A program made the position numbers and the translations under genes. A model generated the notes under the pieces. The model was given only the letters and a program-made list of their open reading frames with translations, searched no databases and was not told the origin of the DNA. Below, in pieces: positions 1 to 7,862 of a DNA stretch of 41,950 nucleotides. The stretch covers positions 1-41,950 of the forward strand of contig CANJUR010000038.1 in assembly GCA_947477565.1 (NCBI GenBank). Direction: 5' to 3'. Every line of letters begins with the position of its first letter. The stretch's first letter is position 1. Origin of the DNA: Deltaproteobacteria bacterium (lineage in GTDB: Bacteria; Myxococcota_A; Polyangia; Polyangiales; Ga0077539).

Positions 1-134
1 GAGGCGACGTACTCCGAACCTCAGGAGCGTGGTCCGGGATTCGGAGTCCGCGACGTCGCCCCTTGTGCCGAAGGGTGCCCGACGGGCACCGAAGACGCTG
101 CGACGTACTCCGAATGCTGGCGCGTGGGGTCACC
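1..134. repeat. Left-edge repeat-rich noncoding stretch
   Basis: No gene is supported here. The 15-mer GCGACGTACTCCGAA occurs twice, at 4-18 and 100-114. Between them, 74-90 is a perfect 7-bp hairpin (GGTGCCC, 3-base loop, GGGCACC). The stretch lies downstream of the amine oxidase gene, which is transcribed towards it, but there is no T-run after the hairpin, so calling it a terminator would be speculative. It resembles dispersed intergenic repeat DNA of GC-rich genomes. Confidence 0.5.
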
Positions 135-238
135 GGAGCGCTCGGAGCGCTCCGTGGAGGGGTGTGCTGTGGTGTTTGGAGCGCTCGGAGCGCTCCGTGG
201 AGGGGTCTGCTGTGGTGTTTGGAGCGCTCGGAGCGCTC
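135..238. repeat. 43-bp tandem repeat with palindromic core, 2.4 copies
   Basis: Copies lie at 135-177 and 178-220, with a partial third at 221-238. The two full copies differ at one base (GTG versus TCTG context in the second half). Each begins with a doubled GAGCGCTC octamer, which is its own reverse complement, so every unit can fold as a hairpin. A degenerate relative (GGAGCGCCCGGAGTGCTCC) follows near 258-276. Only two full units with no unique spacers argues against CRISPR. It lies just past the end of the amine oxidase gene. Confidence 0.8.
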
Positions 239-292
239 GGGAGACGATGTGCACCCGGAGCGCCCGGAGTGCTCCGGCGGTGGGTCGTGCCG

Positions 293-1642
293 CTACCCCT
301 GCGCGACCTCGTCGGCCACGCGCAGGCCGGACTCCACGGCGCCCTCGATGAAGCCCATGCACTCGCGCGCGGTCTCCGTGCCGGCCCAGTGGATGCTCCC
401 GATGGGCGTTCGCATCGCGCTTCCGTGCGTGGAGAGCGTGCCGGTCGGGAAGAGGGCGATGGGTCCGCCGCCGCTCCAGCGTTCGGTGCACCAATCGACT
501 TCGGCGTATGCGATGGGCGCCCGCGCTTCCGGGCCGAAGTACGCCGCGAGGCGATCGAGCACGAGCTGCTTGCGCGCCTCCGGATCGCGCTGATGCCAGG
601 TGCGCGCGGACCGTCCGCCGATGAAGGCGAGGAGGCACGGCGTCGATCCGTCATCGGAGCACTGGTCGAAGGTGACGGAGACGATTCCGTCGGCGCTCGC
701 GGCCTCGCCGGAGAACCCCCGATCGCGCCAGAAGGCCTTCTCGTACCGCACGAAGCACTTCACCGCTGCGCCCATGTACGAGCGCTCCATCAACTGCGCT
801 CGCAGCGGCGGGAGCGCGGGCTCAAACACGATGCGCGCCCCGATGGCGATGGGAACCGCCACGACGACGCGCCGCGCGCGCCACTCCTCGCCGCGTGCGT
901 CACGCACAACCACGCCTGCGGTGTTGTGGGTGATCTGCACTACGGGGCGTCCGAGGTGCACGCGCTCGTCGCCGAGGGAGGCGGCCATGGCGAGGCTGAT
1001 GGACTGCGCGCCGCCGAGGATGCGGTCGTGCTGGAAGCCCCCTTCCGTGGCGATGAGATTATTGAGGCTGCCCGCGGAGCGGATGTACGCGAGCGCGTGG
1101 AGCAGGGAGAGTTCGCCGGATTCGGCGCCGAAGATGGTGCGCATGGCGGCGTCCATCACGCCGCGGGCGTCGGCGCTCCACATGACGGCGCGGCGGGTGG
1201 CGTCGAGGGTGGTGGCGTCCCAGCCGGCGGCGCGCGCATGGGCCCACGGTTCTTCCGTGGAGAGGCCCTTTGCGAGGGAGTCGAGCCACCAGATGCCCGC
1301 TTGAATCTGGATGAGCTTCCACGGCGCCATCCAGGGGATGGTGCCTTTGTAGGTGGAGGTTCGGCCGCGGACCTCGAGCACCTTTTCGCCGCGGTCGTAG
1401 GTGGTGAAGGTTCGCAGCCCGAGTTCTTTGATGAGCTTGTAGACGCGCGGTTGTCCGTGGCCGATCCACTCGCCGCCCCAATCGACTTCGGCGCCATCGA
1501 GGGTTCCGCTCCAGGTGCGGCCGCCGACGCGTTCGCGGGCCTCGAGCACCTGTACTTCCACGCCGCGCTTCTTGAGTTCGAAGGCTGCGGTGAGTCCCGC
1601 GACCCCTGCTCCGACCACGAGGCAATCGGTGTCTTTCATCAC
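293..1642 (-). CDS. Flavin-dependent amine oxidase (NAD(P)/FAD-dependent oxidoreductase)
   Basis: A 449-residue protein of the flavin monoamine oxidase family, expected to oxidise an amine or amino acid substrate with FAD and O2; the substrate cannot be told from sequence. The N-terminus has the dinucleotide-binding beta-alpha-beta motif (VVGAGVAGLTAAFEL) followed by E-A-R-x-R-x-G-G-R-T-W, the family signature. The C-terminus has the closing FAD motif (WAGTETA...GFIEGAVESG). At the place where eukaryotic MAO carries its flavin-linking Cys (SGGC), this protein reads WSGGGP, so FAD is probably bound non-covalently. Length is normal and no signal peptide is evident. It starts 42 bases after the stop of the LivH-like permease on the same strand and may be the last gene of that run. 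The start ATG-ATG pair at 1637-1642 leaves a one-codon ambiguity. Confidence 0.9.
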   Translation of the reverse strand: MMKDTDCLVVGAGVAGLTAAFELKKRGVEVQVLEARERVGGRTWSGTLDGAEVDWGGEWIGHGQPRVYKLIKELGLRTFTTYDRGEKVLEVRGRTSTYKGTIPWMAPWKLIQIQAGIWWLDSLAKGLSTEEPWAHARAAGWDATTLDATRRAVMWSADARGVMDAAMRTIFGAESGELSLLHALAYIRSAGSLNNLIATEGGFQHDRILGGAQSISLAMAASLGDERVHLGRPVVQITHNTAGVVVRDARGEEWRARRVVVAVPIAIGARIVFEPALPPLRAQLMERSYMGAAVKCFVRYEKAFWRDRGFSGEAASADGIVSVTFDQCSDDGSTPCLLAFIGGRSARTWHQRDPEARKQLVLDRLAAYFGPEARAPIAYAEVDWCTERWSGGGPIALFPTGTLSTHGSAMRTPIGSIHWAGTETARECMGFIEGAVESGLRVADEVAQG

Positions 1643-1684
1643 GGCGCGGAGGATACCCGAAACCCCCGCGCGACCATCGGCGGG

Positions 1685-2701
1685 TCAGACCTTCTCGCGG
1701 GTGACCTTCCCGAGGAGCCCTTGCGGTCGCACGAGCAGCACCACCACGAGGATGGAGAACACGATCGCGGGCGCGAATGAGCTGGAGAGGTACGCGGAGG
1801 AGAGTTGTTCGATGAGTCCGATGAGGAGGCCGCCGAGCATGGCGCCGGGGATGTTGCCGATTCCGCCGAGGACGGCTGCGACGAAGGCTTTGAGGCCGGG
1901 CTGAACGCCCGTGAGCGGGGTGATGGCGGGTTGGTCGATGCCGAAGAGGACGCCGCCCGCCCCGGCGAGTGCGGAGCCGAGGCCGAAGGTGACGGCGATG
2001 ATGCGGTTGGTGGGAACACCCATCAGCCGGGCGGCGTCGAGGTTGGCGCTGAGCGCGCGCATGGCGCGGCCGACGCGGGTGTGGCGCACGAGCAGGGTGA
2101 GCGCGACCATGAGCAGCACGGCGGCGCCGAGGTCGATGAGTTTGACGTTGGTGACGGTGATCGGGCCGAGCGCCACGGGGACGGCGCGCACCACCGGGGG
2201 GAATCCCCGCGGGGTGGCGGTGAAGAGAAGAATCGCGACGTTTTGCAGCAGCATCGACACGCCGATGGCGGTGACGAGCGGGGTGAGCTTTGGGGCGTTG
2301 CGGAGGGGGCGGTAGGCGAAGCGTTCGATGACCATGCCGAGCACGGCGGAGGTGAGCATCGAGGCGATGAGAACGGCGGCGGCGACGCCGGCGGATGCGC
2401 CGTGGGTGGAGGTCGCGAGGAGGCCAAACGCGGAGGCGGTGAAGATGCCTGCGTACGCGCCGATCATGAAGACGTCGCTGTGGGCGAAGTTGATCAGCCC
2501 GAGGACGCCGTAGACCATGGTGTATCCGAGGGCGATGAGGGCGTAGACGCCGCCGAGGGAGATGCCTTCGACGAGGTTGCGCAGGAAGGCTGTGGGGCGC
2601 TCGGTTGCGCCCTTCACGATGAGCATTGTGGGGTAGGCGGCGAGGACGCCGATGACGAGCGGAAGCGCGCGCTGGGAAAGTCGGTGGGGCGCGGCGGTCA
2701 T
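1685..2701 (-). CDS. livH: Branched-chain amino acid ABC transporter permease, LivH-like
   Basis: A 338-residue inner-membrane permease of the LivH/LivM family, which forms the channel for branched-chain amino acids or related solutes. After a first hydrophobic segment comes the conserved family region (SLGGVYALIALGYTMVYG, LINFAHSDVFMIGAY) and further on the typical ERFAYRPLR loop. Several hydrophobic helices follow, ending VFSILVVVLLVRPQGLLG, the usual LivH C-terminus. The start is fixed by an ATGA overlap with the stop of the binding-protein gene upstream, implying translational coupling; a longer upstream frame exists but lies antisense or out of frame with that gene. Oddity: no LivM permease and no LivG/LivF ATPases are adjacent, so the transporter must be completed by genes elsewhere. 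Confidence 0.93.
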   Translation of the reverse strand: MTAAPHRLSQRALPLVIGVLAAYPTMLIVKGATERPTAFLRNLVEGISLGGVYALIALGYTMVYGVLGLINFAHSDVFMIGAYAGIFTASAFGLLATSTHGASAGVAAAVLIASMLTSAVLGMVIERFAYRPLRNAPKLTPLVTAIGVSMLLQNVAILLFTATPRGFPPVVRAVPVALGPITVTNVKLIDLGAAVLLMVALTLLVRHTRVGRAMRALSANLDAARLMGVPTNRIIAVTFGLGSALAGAGGVLFGIDQPAITPLTGVQPGLKAFVAAVLGGIGNIPGAMLGGLLIGLIEQLSSAYLSSSFAPAIVFSILVVVLLVRPQGLLGKVTREKV

Positions 2702-3870
2702 GGGTTCACCGTAGTGCGGTAGTTGGCAGAGTTTTCGTGAATCTCCAGGATCACCGCGCTCTTCACTGCGTCGCGGTGATCGTTGAGGGAGATGAGTCCG
2801 GTGGCGCCGTCGAGGTTGCGGGTGCGGGCGAGTTCGGCGCGGATGCGTTCGGGGATGGGGGCGCCTGCGCGGGTGACGGCCTGGGACATCGCGAGGGTGG
2901 CGTCGTAGGCGAGCGCTGCGAGGTCGTTGGGGGCGTAGTGAAACTTCGCTTCGAAGTTGCGTGCGAAGCGCCGTGCGATGTCGGTGGTTGCACCGTCCGG
3001 GGCGAAGCCGACGGAGTAGAAGTCGCCGACGAGTTGGTTGTCGTCGTTTTGCACGAGGGAGGGTGAGCTCCAGCCGTCGCCGCCCATGAAGCGCCCGCGG
3101 AAGCCTTGTCCGCGGGCCTCGCGGGCGATGAGGGCGGCTTCGGTGTAGTAGCCGGGGCAGAAGATGCCTTCGGGGTTTTGCGCGAGGATGGTTCCGAGTT
3201 GCGCGGAGAAGTGGGTGTCGCCGGAGCGGTAGGCCTGCTCGGTGGGGATGGTTCCGCCGAGACCGAGGAAGGCGCGGCGGAAGGCGTCGGCGAGGCCCAC
3301 TGCGTACGCGGAACCTTGTTCTTTGAAGATGGCGACGCGGGAGAACCCGAGGGTTTGCCGAGCGAAGCGGGCCATCACGTCGCCCTGGAATGGATCGATG
3401 AAGCAGACGCGAAACACGCAATCGCCGAGGGCGGTGACGGCGGGGTTGGTGCTCGACGGCGACACCATGGGGATACGGTATCTCTGGCAGATGCGGCCGC
3501 CCGCGAGGGAGAGGGAGCTGGCGACCTCGCCGAGGATGCCGACTGCGCCTTCGATATGGATCAGCCGGGTGACGGCGCTGGCGGCTTCGGCGCTGTCGCC
3601 GCGGGTGTCTTCGATGGCGATGTAGAGCGGTTTGCCGAGGAGCCCACCGGCGGCGTTGATCTCCTCGGCGGCGAGTGTGACGCCGTTACGCGAGGCGGTT
3701 CCGAAGTCGGCCATGGAGCCGGTGAGGGCTGCGTAGAGGCCGAAGGTGATGGCGTCGCGGTGTTTGCGACACCCCACGATCGACGAGCCCGCGAGGGCCG
3801 ACGCGGCGAGGGTACCGGCGGTGCCGGCGAGGAAGGTGCGACGTGTAGAAGGCGGAGCCCCGTTCGCCAT
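2698..3870 (-). CDS. Branched-chain amino acid ABC transporter substrate-binding lipoprotein
   Basis: A 390-residue periplasmic binding protein of the Leu/Ile/Val-binding (peripla_BP_6) family, delivering solute to the permease encoded next. The N-terminus is a twin-arginine signal (R10-R11-T-F-L) with a lipobox ending I-V-G-C34, so it is probably exported by Tat and lipid-anchored. The mature part opens with the family strand ITFGLYAALTGSMADFG and contains NGVTLAAEEINAAGG, FGFSR-like and PGYYTEAALIAREAR segments typical of these proteins. The start was chosen at the signal peptide; the frame stays open for 91 codons upstream but that stretch is Ser/Pro/Thr-rich antisense shadow of the deacetylase region. 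Its stop overlaps the livH start by four bases. Ligand unknown. Confidence 0.92.
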   Translation of the reverse strand: MANGAPPSTRRTFLAGTAGTLAASALAGSSIVGCRKHRDAITFGLYAALTGSMADFGTASRNGVTLAAEEINAAGGLLGKPLYIAIEDTRGDSAEAASAVTRLIHIEGAVGILGEVASSLSLAGGRICQRYRIPMVSPSSTNPAVTALGDCVFRVCFIDPFQGDVMARFARQTLGFSRVAIFKEQGSAYAVGLADAFRRAFLGLGGTIPTEQAYRSGDTHFSAQLGTILAQNPEGIFCPGYYTEAALIAREARGQGFRGRFMGGDGWSSPSLVQNDDNQLVGDFYSVGFAPDGATTDIARRFARNFEAKFHYAPNDLAALAYDATLAMSQAVTRAGAPIPERIRAELARTRNLDGATGLISLNDHRDAVKSAVILEIHENSANYRTTVNP

Positions 3871-3889
3871 AGCGGTACGGGGGGTTGTA

Positions 3890-4678
3890 TCAGGGAAGTC
3901 CGCGCGAGGGGAGCGCGCCGAAGTGGTAGCCGAGGCCTTCGAGGCGGGTGAGGATGGTGTCGAGGTTGATTGCGGTGACGCCCTGGATGTCATGGAAGAG
4001 CATGACGCCGCCGCCGGTGCGGCGGGCTTCGGAGACGACCCAGCCCACATAGTCGCGGCGATAGGCGGTCGGAACCTTGTCGCAATACGCGTCCGGTCCG
4101 AAGCACCAGTCGAGGGTGTCGACGTCCCATCCGATGCCGCCATCGGGGTAGCCGTTGGCGCGCACGACGGCTTCCTTGGCGGTGTTGCCGGCGCCGTAGG
4201 GGTAGCGAAAGAGGCGCGGGTGGGGGACGCCGAGGGCGCGGTCGAGGGTGTCGCGCTCGCGGGTCAGGAAGCCCGTGAACTGCGTGCTTGTCGCGACGAC
4301 GTGGCTCCACTGGTGGTTGGCGACGTGGTGGCCCGCGGTGTTTTCCTCACGGAGGATGGCTTCGTTACCGGCGATGTTGGCGCCGGTGACGAAGAAGGTT
4401 GCGGGCGCATGGTGGGTGGCGAGCACCTCCATGATGCGGCGGGTGTAGCGGGCGGAGGGGCCGTCATCGAAGGTGAGGTAGAAGGTTCCGTTGCGGGTGA
4501 GGCCCAGGGAGGTGGGGACGCGAACGCCCGGCGCCGCGGCGGCTTCGGAGACGCCGTACTGGCTGTCGCCTTCCTCGGCGTCGTCCTGGTGGACGAAGTC
4601 CGTGGGGTCTGCGGTGCAGCCGAGAACGACGGAGAGGCTGAGTCCGAGCGCGCGGAGGAGACGGGCGGTGGGTCGCAT
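3890..4678 (-). CDS. Polysaccharide deacetylase (NodB homology domain) lipoprotein
   Basis: A 262-residue exported carbohydrate esterase 4 enzyme, probably removing acetyl groups from a cell-envelope polysaccharide or peptidoglycan. The signal peptide ends in a lipobox V-L-G-C21. The NodB domain shows motif 1 T-F-D71-D72-G-P with the catalytic base and metal Asp, motif 2 H122-Q-W-S-H126 supplying the two metal-binding His, and motif 3 RYPYGAGN. The chosen ATG gives a clean lipoprotein signal; an in-frame extension of 57 codons upstream is low-complexity and overlaps yebC. It lies between yebC (34-base gap upstream) and the binding-protein gene (19-base gap downstream), all on the minus strand, but no functional link to them is obvious. 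Confidence 0.92.
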   Translation of the reverse strand: MRPTARLLRALGLSLSVVLGCTADPTDFVHQDDAEEGDSQYGVSEAAAAPGVRVPTSLGLTRNGTFYLTFDDGPSARYTRRIMEVLATHHAPATFFVTGANIAGNEAILREENTAGHHVANHQWSHVVATSTQFTGFLTRERDTLDRALGVPHPRLFRYPYGAGNTAKEAVVRANGYPDGGIGWDVDTLDWCFGPDAYCDKVPTAYRRDYVGWVVSEARRTGGGVMLFHDIQGVTAINLDTILTRLEGLGYHFGALPSRGLP

Positions 4679-4712
4679 GGTGGGGGGTGTGCCTTCAGTC
4701 GGGGATGGGGAA

Positions 4713-5465
4713 TCAGCCGCCGGAGAGGCGAGCGATTTCTTCGTCGGAGAGGTCGAAGTTCGACCAGATGTTTTGGACGTCATCGTGGTCGTCGAGGTTT
4801 TCGACGAGTCGGGTGACCTGATCGGCCTCGCGTCCGGCGACCGGAACAAGGTTCTTCGGGATCATCGCCAACGATGCTCCTTTGACTTCGATTTTGGCTT
4901 CTTCGAGTGCCTTGCGGACGACGTCGACTTCGACTCCCGGGGTGGTGACGAGCCACTCTTCTCCTTCGTCGGAGATGTCCTCGGCGCCTGCGCCGAGTGC
5001 GACGTCGAAGAGTTGCTCTTCGGACGCGGCCTTCTTGGCGAGCTTGATCTGGCCTTTGCGTTCATAGGCCCAGGAGGCGGTTCCGGCTGCGCCCATGGTT
5101 GCGCCGGCTTTCTCGAAGATCTTGCGGAGTTCGGCGACGGAGCGGTTGCGGTTGTCGGTGAGGACATCGACGAGGAAGAGGGTTCCGCCGGGGCCGGCGC
5201 CTTCGTAGGTGAGCTCTTCGTAGCTGATGCCTTCCATCTCCCCGGTGCCACGCTTGATGGCCTTGGTGATGTTGTCGGCGGGCATGTTCTCGGCGCGGGC
5301 CGAGTCGACGGCGGTGCGCAGCCTGGGATTGGAGCTGGCGTCGCCTCCGCCCATGCGCGCGGCGACGGTGACCTCCTTGATCAGCTTGGTCCAGACTCTC
5401 CCGCGCCTGGCGTCCGTGGCGCCCTTCTTGTGCTTGATCGTGGCCCAACGTGAATGCCCGCTCAT
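4713..5465 (-). CDS. yebC: YebC/PmpR/TACO1-family regulatory protein
   Basis: A 250-residue member of the YebC/TACO1 family. Members act as translation factors that relieve ribosome stalling or as DNA-binding regulators; the sequence does not separate the two. The start is diagnostic: MSGHSRWATIKHKKGATDA is the invariant family N-terminus. It continues with F/W-T-K-L-I-K-E-V-T-V-A-A-R, N-P-R-L-R-T-A-V-D-S-A-R, the NITKAIKRGTGE segment and Y-E-G-A-G-P-G-G, and ends in the acidic SDEEIARLSGG tail. Length matches the family (about 245-250). It is the first gene of the minus-strand run, and is divergent from the tRNA-Leu that begins 187 bases away. High confidence in family, lower in exact role. 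Confidence 0.97.
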   Translation of the reverse strand: MSGHSRWATIKHKKGATDARRGRVWTKLIKEVTVAARMGGGDASSNPRLRTAVDSARAENMPADNITKAIKRGTGEMEGISYEELTYEGAGPGGTLFLVDVLTDNRNRSVAELRKIFEKAGATMGAAGTASWAYERKGQIKLAKKAASEEQLFDVALGAGAEDISDEGEEWLVTTPGVEVDVVRKALEEAKIEVKGASLAMIPKNLVPVAGREADQVTRLVENLDDHDDVQNIWSNFDLSDEEIARLSGG

Positions 5466-5611
5466 GTCCGTGGTCTCCCAGCGCAGCGGCGGGTGTTCCG
5501 AGACGGAAGGCCGCGTGCGCTCGCGCGAAGGCATCGGAAGCTAGCCGATGCGACCGGAGCCTTACAAGCTTGCGAACGCGCAGAGAAGAACAGACGCTCG
5601 AAAAGAAACCG

Positions 5612-5641
5612 TTGACAGATCGCGAAGAGACGGGGCATATA
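5612..5641 (+). promoter_or_regulatory. Candidate sigma-70 promoter for tRNA-Leu
   Basis: A perfect -35 TTGACA at 5612-5617 is followed, after 18 bases, by CATATA at 5636-5641 as a -10. Transcription would begin near 5647, a few bases before the mature tRNA 5' end at 5653, the usual arrangement for a bacterial tRNA gene. Confidence 0.6.
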
Positions 5642-5652
5642 CCGCGTCCGTC

Positions 5653-5734
5653 GCGAGGATGGCGGAATTGGCAGACGCACTAGCTTGAGGTGCTAGCGAG
5701 TAACATCGTGGGGGTTCAAGTCCCCCTCCTCGCA
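5653..5734 (+). tRNA. tRNA-Leu (anticodon GAG)
   Basis: The acceptor stem GCGAGGA (5653-5659) pairs perfectly with TCCTCGC (5727-5733), with discriminator A at 5734; CCA is not encoded. The anticodon stem CTAGC/GCTAG encloses loop TTGAGGT, giving anticodon GAG (codons CUC and CUU). The long variable arm is the class II feature of leucine tRNAs. The T arm is GGGGG (5710-5714), loop TTCAAGT, CCCCC (5722-5726). The gene is intact even though an integrase gene lies immediately beyond its 3' end. Confidence 0.97.
5710..5734 (+). other. Putative attachment site (attL) in the tRNA-Leu 3' end
   Basis: The T arm and 3' acceptor half of a tRNA gene are the classic crossover site for tyrosine-recombinase elements, and the integrase gene is the second gene beyond this end, transcribed towards it. 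An element integrated here would restore the tRNA 3' half, as observed. I found no second copy of this sequence in the window, so the other end (attR) would lie past 41950 or has been lost. This is inference from context. Confidence 0.5.
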
Positions 5735-5738
5735 CTCT

Positions 5739-5775
5739 AGAAGGCCTCGAAACTCCAAAGGTTTCGGGGCCTTCT
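5739..5775 (+). terminator. Strong inverted repeat after tRNA-Leu, likely intrinsic terminator
   Basis: AGAAGGCCTCGAAAC (5739-5753) and GTTTCGGGGCCTTCT (5761-5775) match as inverted repeats at 14 of 15 positions around a 7-base loop, followed by TCATTTCTAC, which is moderately T-rich. It sits 4 bases after the tRNA discriminator. It may also stop leftward transcription coming from the integrase-repressor operon. Confidence 0.75.
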
Positions 5776-5877
5776 TCATTTCTACTCACCTTTTCGCTCA
5801 CTTTTATTCCTGGACCGCTGAACGGCGCGCTGCCCCCGGGTGGGCGTCCCGCACGTCGGTCGGAGCTGGAGCGGGTG

Positions 5878-6447
5878 TCAGCGACGGCGGGCGAGCATGT
5901 CCGCGAGCGTGTGGTCCACCTCGGCGGAGACCGGCGGCGGGGCGAGGCGACCGGGAGTGCGGCGGTGTTCGGGCAGGATGGTGAGCGCGTGGTCGAGGTC
6001 TTCGGGGCGTACGAAGACCTGCTTCTGCGAGACGCGTCGCATCGGCACGCCCAGCCGATGACAGAGGTTGCGCAGCGCCAGCGTGCGCAGGCCGCGGCGC
6101 TTCGCCAGCGCGCTCAACAGGTGCCAGCCGTCGCTCGCGACGATTTCCTCCCCGGTCACCACCGGCGCGCGCTCGGCCCGACGCACGCGCATCGGCCGCT
6201 CGACCGCCTCCGGCGCAGACACGAAGACCGGTGCAGACACGACGACCGGTGCGGGCACGACGACCGGTGCGGGGACGACGACAGGCGTGACCGGCAACGC
6301 GGGTCGATCGGGGACGCGCACGCGCCGCGGCGCGACGCGCGCCGTCTGCATCCGTACCGTCGGCAGCCGCAGAGGGACCACCGACATCTTCCCTCCGAGC
6401 ATCCCGACCGCGAGACCGAAGCCCCACTTCTTCCTCTGCTTCTTCAT
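5878..6447 (-). CDS. Small excisionase-like / MerR-fold DNA-binding protein with repetitive linker
   Basis: A 189-residue basic protein. The start ATG overlaps the integrase stop (ATGA), so it is translated with the integrase. Residues about 54-80 are a Pro-Val-Ala linker built of near-identical PVVVPA units, encoded by 18-bp tandem DNA repeats. Residues about 105-165 (GWHLLSALAKRRGLRT...LCHRLGVPMRRVSQKQVFVRPEDLDHAL) read like the winged-helix of excisionases and AlpA/MerR-type proteins: a helix-turn-helix followed by a basic wing and a D-L-D/E helix. This context (last gene of the repressor-integrase run, next to attL) suggests a recombination directionality factor or a DNA-binding accessory protein. 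The N-terminal 25 residues are Lys-rich then hydrophobic, possibly a weak membrane segment. Family assignment is by eye and tentative. Confidence 0.6.
   Translation of the reverse strand: MKKQRKKWGFGLAVGMLGGKMSVVPLRLPTVRMQTARVAPRRVRVPDRPALPVTPVVVPAPVVVPAPVVVSAPVFVSAPEAVERPMRVRRAERAPVVTGEEIVASDGWHLLSALAKRRGLRTLALRNLCHRLGVPMRRVSQKQVFVRPEDLDHALTILPEHRRTPGRLAPPPVSAEVDHTLADMLARRR
6221..6292. repeat. 18-bp in-frame tandem repeat, 4 units
   Basis: Units at 6221-6238, 6239-6256, 6257-6274 and a divergent 6275-6292, consensus ACGACGACCGGTGCGGGC on the plus strand. They encode the Pro/Val/Ala linker of the excisionase-like protein on the minus strand, six residues per unit. Slippage would change linker length without a frameshift. 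Confidence 0.85.
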
Positions 6448-7787
6448 CGCGGCACCGCGCTCTCCGTCGTCCAGCGCGCCGCCGTACTCGGGCACAGCGC
6501 GATCTTCGACATCTCCGCGCACTGCCGATCCCAGCTTGGTGCGTCGTAGAGGTGGCGCGCCGAGCGACTCCCTGCGGTGTGCGTCCAGCGCTCGCCGACG
6601 TTGGCCGCCACACCGGCATCGCTGCACAACGAGATCAGCGTGTGCCTCGCGTCATGCACTCGATGCCTCGGCAGACCGGCGCCCTCGAGGTCGCGCTGCA
6701 TCGCGTCCCACACCGCCTGCTGCCATAGCGGACCGCCGGGTCCATCGCACGCCTTCCACGGTCGGCCCGGCCTTCCCCTCGACGGCACGATGAGATCATC
6801 CGCCGCCGGAGCCCGCCCGTACTCCTGGACCCACCCGTTCACGCGCCACCACTCCAGCACCGCACCGAGCAGCGGATGCTCCGGCACCACGCGCACGTCG
6901 CGGGACTTGATCGGCCCGCGCTCACGCGTCCGATGATGGACCTGCTCAGCGATGGTGATCGCCCGCAGCGGGGTTCGCGCGTCGCGGTCGCACCAGCGGA
7001 GCGCAATCGCCTCGGAGACCCGCGCGCCGGTGAGGAAGAGCATGTGCCAGAGCACCAGCCAGCGGTCTTCGACGCCGACGTCACCGAGGAGTGTCTCGAC
7101 GTCCGTGCGCGACAGTCGGTAGTCGCGCCGCCGCTCGGGGTGCGCATCGACCACCTTCGGTCGAAACTCCGTCGGCAGTGACGCGAAGGGGTCAGCCACC
7201 AACTCCCCTTCGAACACCGCCGACCGTAGCGCCCGGGACACCGGATCGATCACGTTGCGCACCGTGCGAGGCGCCAGGCGCTTGCCCGTCTTCGGCGACT
7301 TCGCTGCGCGCAGCTTCTCAATGAGTCGGGCGGCGTCGCGCGGTGTGACCTTCGCCAGCGGGAGCGCGGCGAACTCCGTCTGGGCGATCCAGAGACGGAA
7401 GCGTTCGCGGTCCCTGAGCACCTCGGAGTAGGCCTCGCGCGCGACCTGTCGATCGAGCCACTCGGTGACCCACGTGCCGACGGTGGTCGGTCCCGTCGTG
7501 GTCGTGCTCGGTGCCCCGACCGTGGGCGCGGTTCGATCGTCGGGCGACCACAGTGCGTCGTCGTAACGGCTCTGCCACGCCCGCGCGATCTCCCGCGCGA
7601 ACGCCACCGTCACGGTCTTGCCGTCGGGGCGGACGATCTCGCGCTCGGTCTTGCGAACCGCCCCATCGGGCGACGCATGGCGGTGGAGGGTGATGCGCGC
7701 GAAGGGGAGTTTCTCGTTCGCGCCGCCGCGTCGAACGACCCGCCAGATGACCGCACCGGTTCGTAGTCTGCCCATGGACCTGCTCAT
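6444..7787 (-). CDS. Tyrosine recombinase (phage-type integrase)
   Basis: A 447-residue integrase that would catalyse site-specific recombination between attP and the tRNA-Leu attB. The N-terminal part carries an arm-binding-like basic region and a core-binding (SAM-like) domain around residues 105-190. The catalytic domain has the first Arg at about R256 (LTGARVSEAIALRW), the H-x-x-R motif at H378-D-A-R381, a His in W-T-H-T near 403 and the nucleophile Tyr at about Y414 (ARHLYDA). All five expected residues are present, so the enzyme looks functional. Its stop overlaps the start of the excisionase-like gene by four bases, and it lies 75 bases downstream of the repressor gene on the same strand. 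ATG at 7787 was used; an internal ATG five codons later is an alternative. Confidence 0.93.
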   Translation of the reverse strand: MSRSMGRLRTGAVIWRVVRRGGANEKLPFARITLHRHASPDGAVRKTEREIVRPDGKTVTVAFAREIARAWQSRYDDALWSPDDRTAPTVGAPSTTTTGPTTVGTWVTEWLDRQVAREAYSEVLRDRERFRLWIAQTEFAALPLAKVTPRDAARLIEKLRAAKSPKTGKRLAPRTVRNVIDPVSRALRSAVFEGELVADPFASLPTEFRPKVVDAHPERRRDYRLSRTDVETLLGDVGVEDRWLVLWHMLFLTGARVSEAIALRWCDRDARTPLRAITIAEQVHHRTRERGPIKSRDVRVVPEHPLLGAVLEWWRVNGWVQEYGRAPAADDLIVPSRGRPGRPWKACDGPGGPLWQQAVWDAMQRDLEGAGLPRHRVHDARHTLISLCSDAGVAANVGERWTHTAGSRSARHLYDAPSWDRQCAEMSKIALCPSTAARWTTESAVPR

Positions 7788-7862
7788 GCGTCCCGGGCAG
7801 CCGCACCCGGAGACATCCGGGCCAAGGTGACACTGACTCTTTAGGAATTCAAACCGCCGGGT

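Noticed and set aside
135..238. CRISPR array at the left edge
   Set aside because: Units are contiguous with no unique spacers and only two are complete; no cas genes are present.
3871..4143. Upstream extension of the substrate-binding protein
   Set aside because: It is a Ser/Thr/Pro-rich shadow overlapping the deacetylase gene; the Tat signal peptide marks the true start.
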